Source of the DNA: Nostoc edaphicum CCNP1411
GTDB lineage: Bacteria; Cyanobacteriota; Cyanobacteriia; Cyanobacteriales; Nostocaceae
Reading direction: 5' to 3'
Assembly: GCF_014023275.1 (NCBI RefSeq)
Contig: NZ_CP054698.1
Span: 496,001 to 560,000, forward strand
DNA: 64,000 nt
The notes below the pieces were generated by a model. That model saw only the letters and a list, made by a program, of their open reading frames with translations, was not told where the DNA came from and searched no databases. Numbering within the stretch: the first letter of the stretch is position 1; each line of letters opens with the position of its first letter. Positions 62,043-64,000 of the stretch are shown piece after piece. A program made the translations under genes and the position numbers.

Positions 62043-63569
62043 ATGGCATTTTGGTTTCTATTTATCCTCCTACTGGGGCTAGCTACTTATTTAATGGTGC
62101 AGCACAGCGTCGCTAACATCACTCGGACGCCAGTATGGTTGTTGTGGCTGGTTTTAATGACACCAGCATTTCTGTTGAGTGGATGGACGCTGATATACGG
62201 GGCGAAACCACCTCCGCCACCAGGACTGATCATTTGGTCGTTATTTGTCTGCACACTGTTGTACTGGGTGTTGTTTCACTGGGGGCGTCGAGTGCCAACA
62301 GATACACAGACCGAAGCTGAATCCCAAGCCCAAGCTTCAGAATCACAGCCGACTATCCAGCCTACCCCAGAACCAATAGTGCGTCCGATTGAGCCAACGG
62401 AAGAAACTCAACTGCGAAATTGTTTTCCTTGGTCTGTGTACTACGTTCAAAATATTGAGTATCGACCACAAGCTGTAATTTGCCGTGGTCAGTTGCGAAC
62501 TAAAGCCAGCAACGCCTACCAGCAGATTAAGACTAATATTGAAGCACAATTTGGCGATCGCTTCTTGCTGATCTTTCAAGAAGGCTTAAATGACAAACCT
62601 TTCTTTGTGCTAGTTCCCAATATTCAAGCCGCTAAAGAGAGAAATACACCACGACGCGACCAGGAACGGTTAACTAAACCAGGATTAGCACTACTACTAC
62701 TAGTAGCTACTTTGCTAACTACTACCTTGGTGGGAGTGGAAATTGCTGGTGTTTCTCTGCCGCCTCTCTGGGAAATTGGCTCTTTGTTCAAAGTTCTATC
62801 TAACCCAGATATCCTGTTTAAGGGATTGCCTTATGCTTTAGGACTAATGACTATTTTGGGCATTCATGAACTAGGGCATTATTTGACAGCTAAGTTTTAC
62901 AAAATTCGCTCGACGTTGCCTTACTTTATTCCCGTGCCTTTCTTTTTGGGAACTTTTGGGGCATTTATTCAGATGCGTAGTCCAATTCCCAACCGCAAAG
63001 CTTTATTTGATATTAGTATCGCTGGCCCAATTGCAGGTTTTGTTATTACTTTGCCACTACTAATATGGGGTCTGGCTAATTCTGATGTGGTTGCCATTAC
63101 TGAAAAAACCCGACTTTTGAATCCTGATGCCCTTAATCCCAAATATTCAATTTTACTGGCGTTACTCTCGAAGTTAGCTTTGGGAAGTGAGTTAACAGCA
63201 AAATCAGCCCTTGATTTACATCCAGTTGCGGTAGCTGGTTTTCTGGGATTAATTGTGACGGCGTTAAATTTAATGCCTGTGGGACAACTAGATGGAGGTC
63301 ACATTGTCCATGCGATGTTTGGACAACGAACTGCGATGGTAATTGGTCAAATTGCTCGCGTGTTGTTGCTATTGCTGGCTTTAGTTCGGGAAGAGTTTTT
63401 GGTGTGGGCGATTATCTTATTATTTATGCCGTTGATTGATGAACCTGCACTAAATGATGTCAGTGAATTGGATAACAAACGTGACGTTTGGGGATTATTG
63501 GCGATGGCTTTGTTGATTATAATTATTTTGCCATTACCGCAAGCGATCGCTAACCTTTTGCAAATTTAA
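62043..63569 (+). CDS. Site-2 protease family membrane protein (M50)
   Basis: The product is 508 aa from ATG 62043; ATG 61992 and a TTG at 61959 are alternatives. Two N-terminal helices are followed by an acidic/Pro-rich linker, a soluble segment (about 130-210) and a multi-helix core. Zinc motif HELGHYL (about residue 280), GPIAGF and the second metal site NLMPVGQLDGGH are all present, so the protease should be active. Such proteins cleave substrates inside the membrane, often anti-sigma factors or membrane transcription factors. The substrate is unknown. Confidence 0.88.
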   Translation: MAFWFLFILLLGLATYLMVQHSVANITRTPVWLLWLVLMTPAFLLSGWTLIYGAKPPPPPGLIIWSLFVCTLLYWVLFHWGRRVPTDTQTEAESQAQASESQPTIQPTPEPIVRPIEPTEETQLRNCFPWSVYYVQNIEYRPQAVICRGQLRTKASNAYQQIKTNIEAQFGDRFLLIFQEGLNDKPFFVLVPNIQAAKERNTPRRDQERLTKPGLALLLLVATLLTTTLVGVEIAGVSLPPLWEIGSLFKVLSNPDILFKGLPYALGLMTILGIHELGHYLTAKFYKIRSTLPYFIPVPFFLGTFGAFIQMRSPIPNRKALFDISIAGPIAGFVITLPLLIWGLANSDVVAITEKTRLLNPDALNPKYSILLALLSKLALGSELTAKSALDLHPVAVAGFLGLIVTALNLMPVGQLDGGHIVHAMFGQRTAMVIGQIARVLLLLLALVREEFLVWAIILLFMPLIDEPALNDVSELDNKRDVWGLLAMALLIIIILPLPQAIANLLQI

Positions 63570-63630
63570 GTAGAGTATTCACCAATTCTGGATTCTGTAT
63601 TCTCACTCCTGATTTATTTCCTTCATGCTG

Positions 63631-63752
63631 TACTAGTACAGCACGGCGGAAATAAACCACCCATTCCCAATCAACAAAACCCTTAAGCTGTCTTCATTTT
63701 TAATTTTTAATTTTTAATTTTTAATTTTTAATTCCGCCTTGCGGTACTAGTT
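63631..63752. repeat. MITE-like element, family B, copy 2 (inverted)
   Basis: The reverse complement of the element at 10762-10877: ends TACTAGTACAGCACGGCGG and GCGGTACTAGTT with the A/T-rich AATTTTTA tract near the right end. Located 62 bases after the site-2 protease gene. The A/T tract is one or two units longer than in copy 1. Confidence 0.75.
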
Positions 63753-63766
63753 CTATATTTGCCTTG

Positions 63767-64000
63767 TTACTTATCCAAGTCCTCATTCCCTCGTGCGGCT
63801 ACGATTACCTGTGCTTCTCTCAAGACGCGCATGGCTCCGTCGTTACCAGTGGTATCGCCCCATAAATAACCGCGTACTACTTCCTGAATCACGGTGTTAT
63901 CTGTAACATCTGCTCTTAACTCACGTCCCACAGCATACATCGTTTGGGAGTTAAAGGGTTTACCCTGTGCTGCGATCGGAACAACCCGCCGTTGTCGTAG
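63767..64000 (-). CDS. Unknown protein, C-terminal 77 residues (5' end outside window)
   Basis: A minus-strand frame is open to the window edge and stops at 63767. It reads VVPIAAQGKPFNSQTMYAVG ... GYLWGDTTGNDGAMRVLREAQ and ends ARGNEDLDK. The composition is protein-like with no transmembrane helix. No family recognised with confidence. Confidence 0.65.
   Translation of the reverse strand, partial: LRQRRVVPIAAQGKPFNSQTMYAVGRELRADVTDNTVIQEVVRGYLWGDTTGNDGAMRVLREAQVIVAARGNEDLDK

Overview
The window is chromosomal DNA of a heterocyst-forming, nitrogen-fixing cyanobacterium of the Nostoc/Anabaena type. Reasons: many HIP1 octamers (GCGATCGC and near forms), petB/petD, hydrogenase maturation genes, a cnfR (patB)-fdxB-cox2-nitrogenase-associated block, families typical of cyanobacteria (DUF3727, Coq4-like, STAND-WD40 proteins, a giant Ser/Thr-His kinase), and dense short tandem heptamer repeats (STRR) and small palindromic elements of the kind found in Nostoc. 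No rRNA, tRNA or CRISPR array was recognised.

Layout. 1-1531: end of hypE, then hypA and hypB on the + strand. 1.7-4.7 kb: RTX-type calcium-binding repeat protein built from eight near-identical blocks. 5.1-10.8 kb: a STAND NTPase with 14 WD40 repeats, divergent from a haem-c sensor nucleotide cyclase. 11.2-15.3 kb: a GH13 glycosidase, a membrane-protein gene split by a complete IS630-family element, and a Coq4-like gene. 15.5-18.8 kb: minus-strand flavin monooxygenase and small hypothetical genes. 19.8 kb: cysteine synthase. 21.1-30.1 kb: the nitrogen-fixation/heterocyst block (nitrogenase-associated protein, cysteine-dioxygenase-like cupin, a new 56-codon ORF, a 161-aa protein, coxC, coxA, coxB, fdxB; cnfR on the opposite strand). 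30.3-36.2 kb: Suc/Fer-like protein, a broken gene, a Uma2 protein, a ROK kinase and a two-gene membrane operon. 36.4-42.3 kb: a second Uma2 gene, proB, yqeG, an orphan nuclease-fold protein, DUF3727, ruvX and GNAT. 42.5-47.5 kb: small membrane and secreted proteins and an RDD/pentapeptide-repeat protein. 47.5-49.7 kb: glycosyltransferase and GDP-mannose dehydratase. 50.2-54.2 kb: anti-sigma-like ATPase, petD, petB, divergent ctpA. 54.3-60.7 kb: 2111-aa kinase. 61-64 kb: MBL-fold protein, site-2 protease and a cut-off unknown gene.

How the genes fit together. HypE/A/B mature the NiFe uptake hydrogenase that recycles H2 from nitrogenase. CnfR is the iron-sulfur activator of nif genes. FdxB, the second cytochrome oxidase (Cox2, which removes O2 inside heterocysts) and the nitrogenase-associated protein are its usual companions. 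A candidate NtcA promoter lies in the cnfR/fdxB spacer.

The most notable observations are: the IS630 insertion whose host gene can be rebuilt exactly by removing the element and one TA; STRR repeats that have entered coding sequence (kinase, coxB end, proB start); guanylate-cyclase-like selectivity residues in the haem-sensor cyclase; and several families of small inverted-repeat elements with two or more copies in the window.
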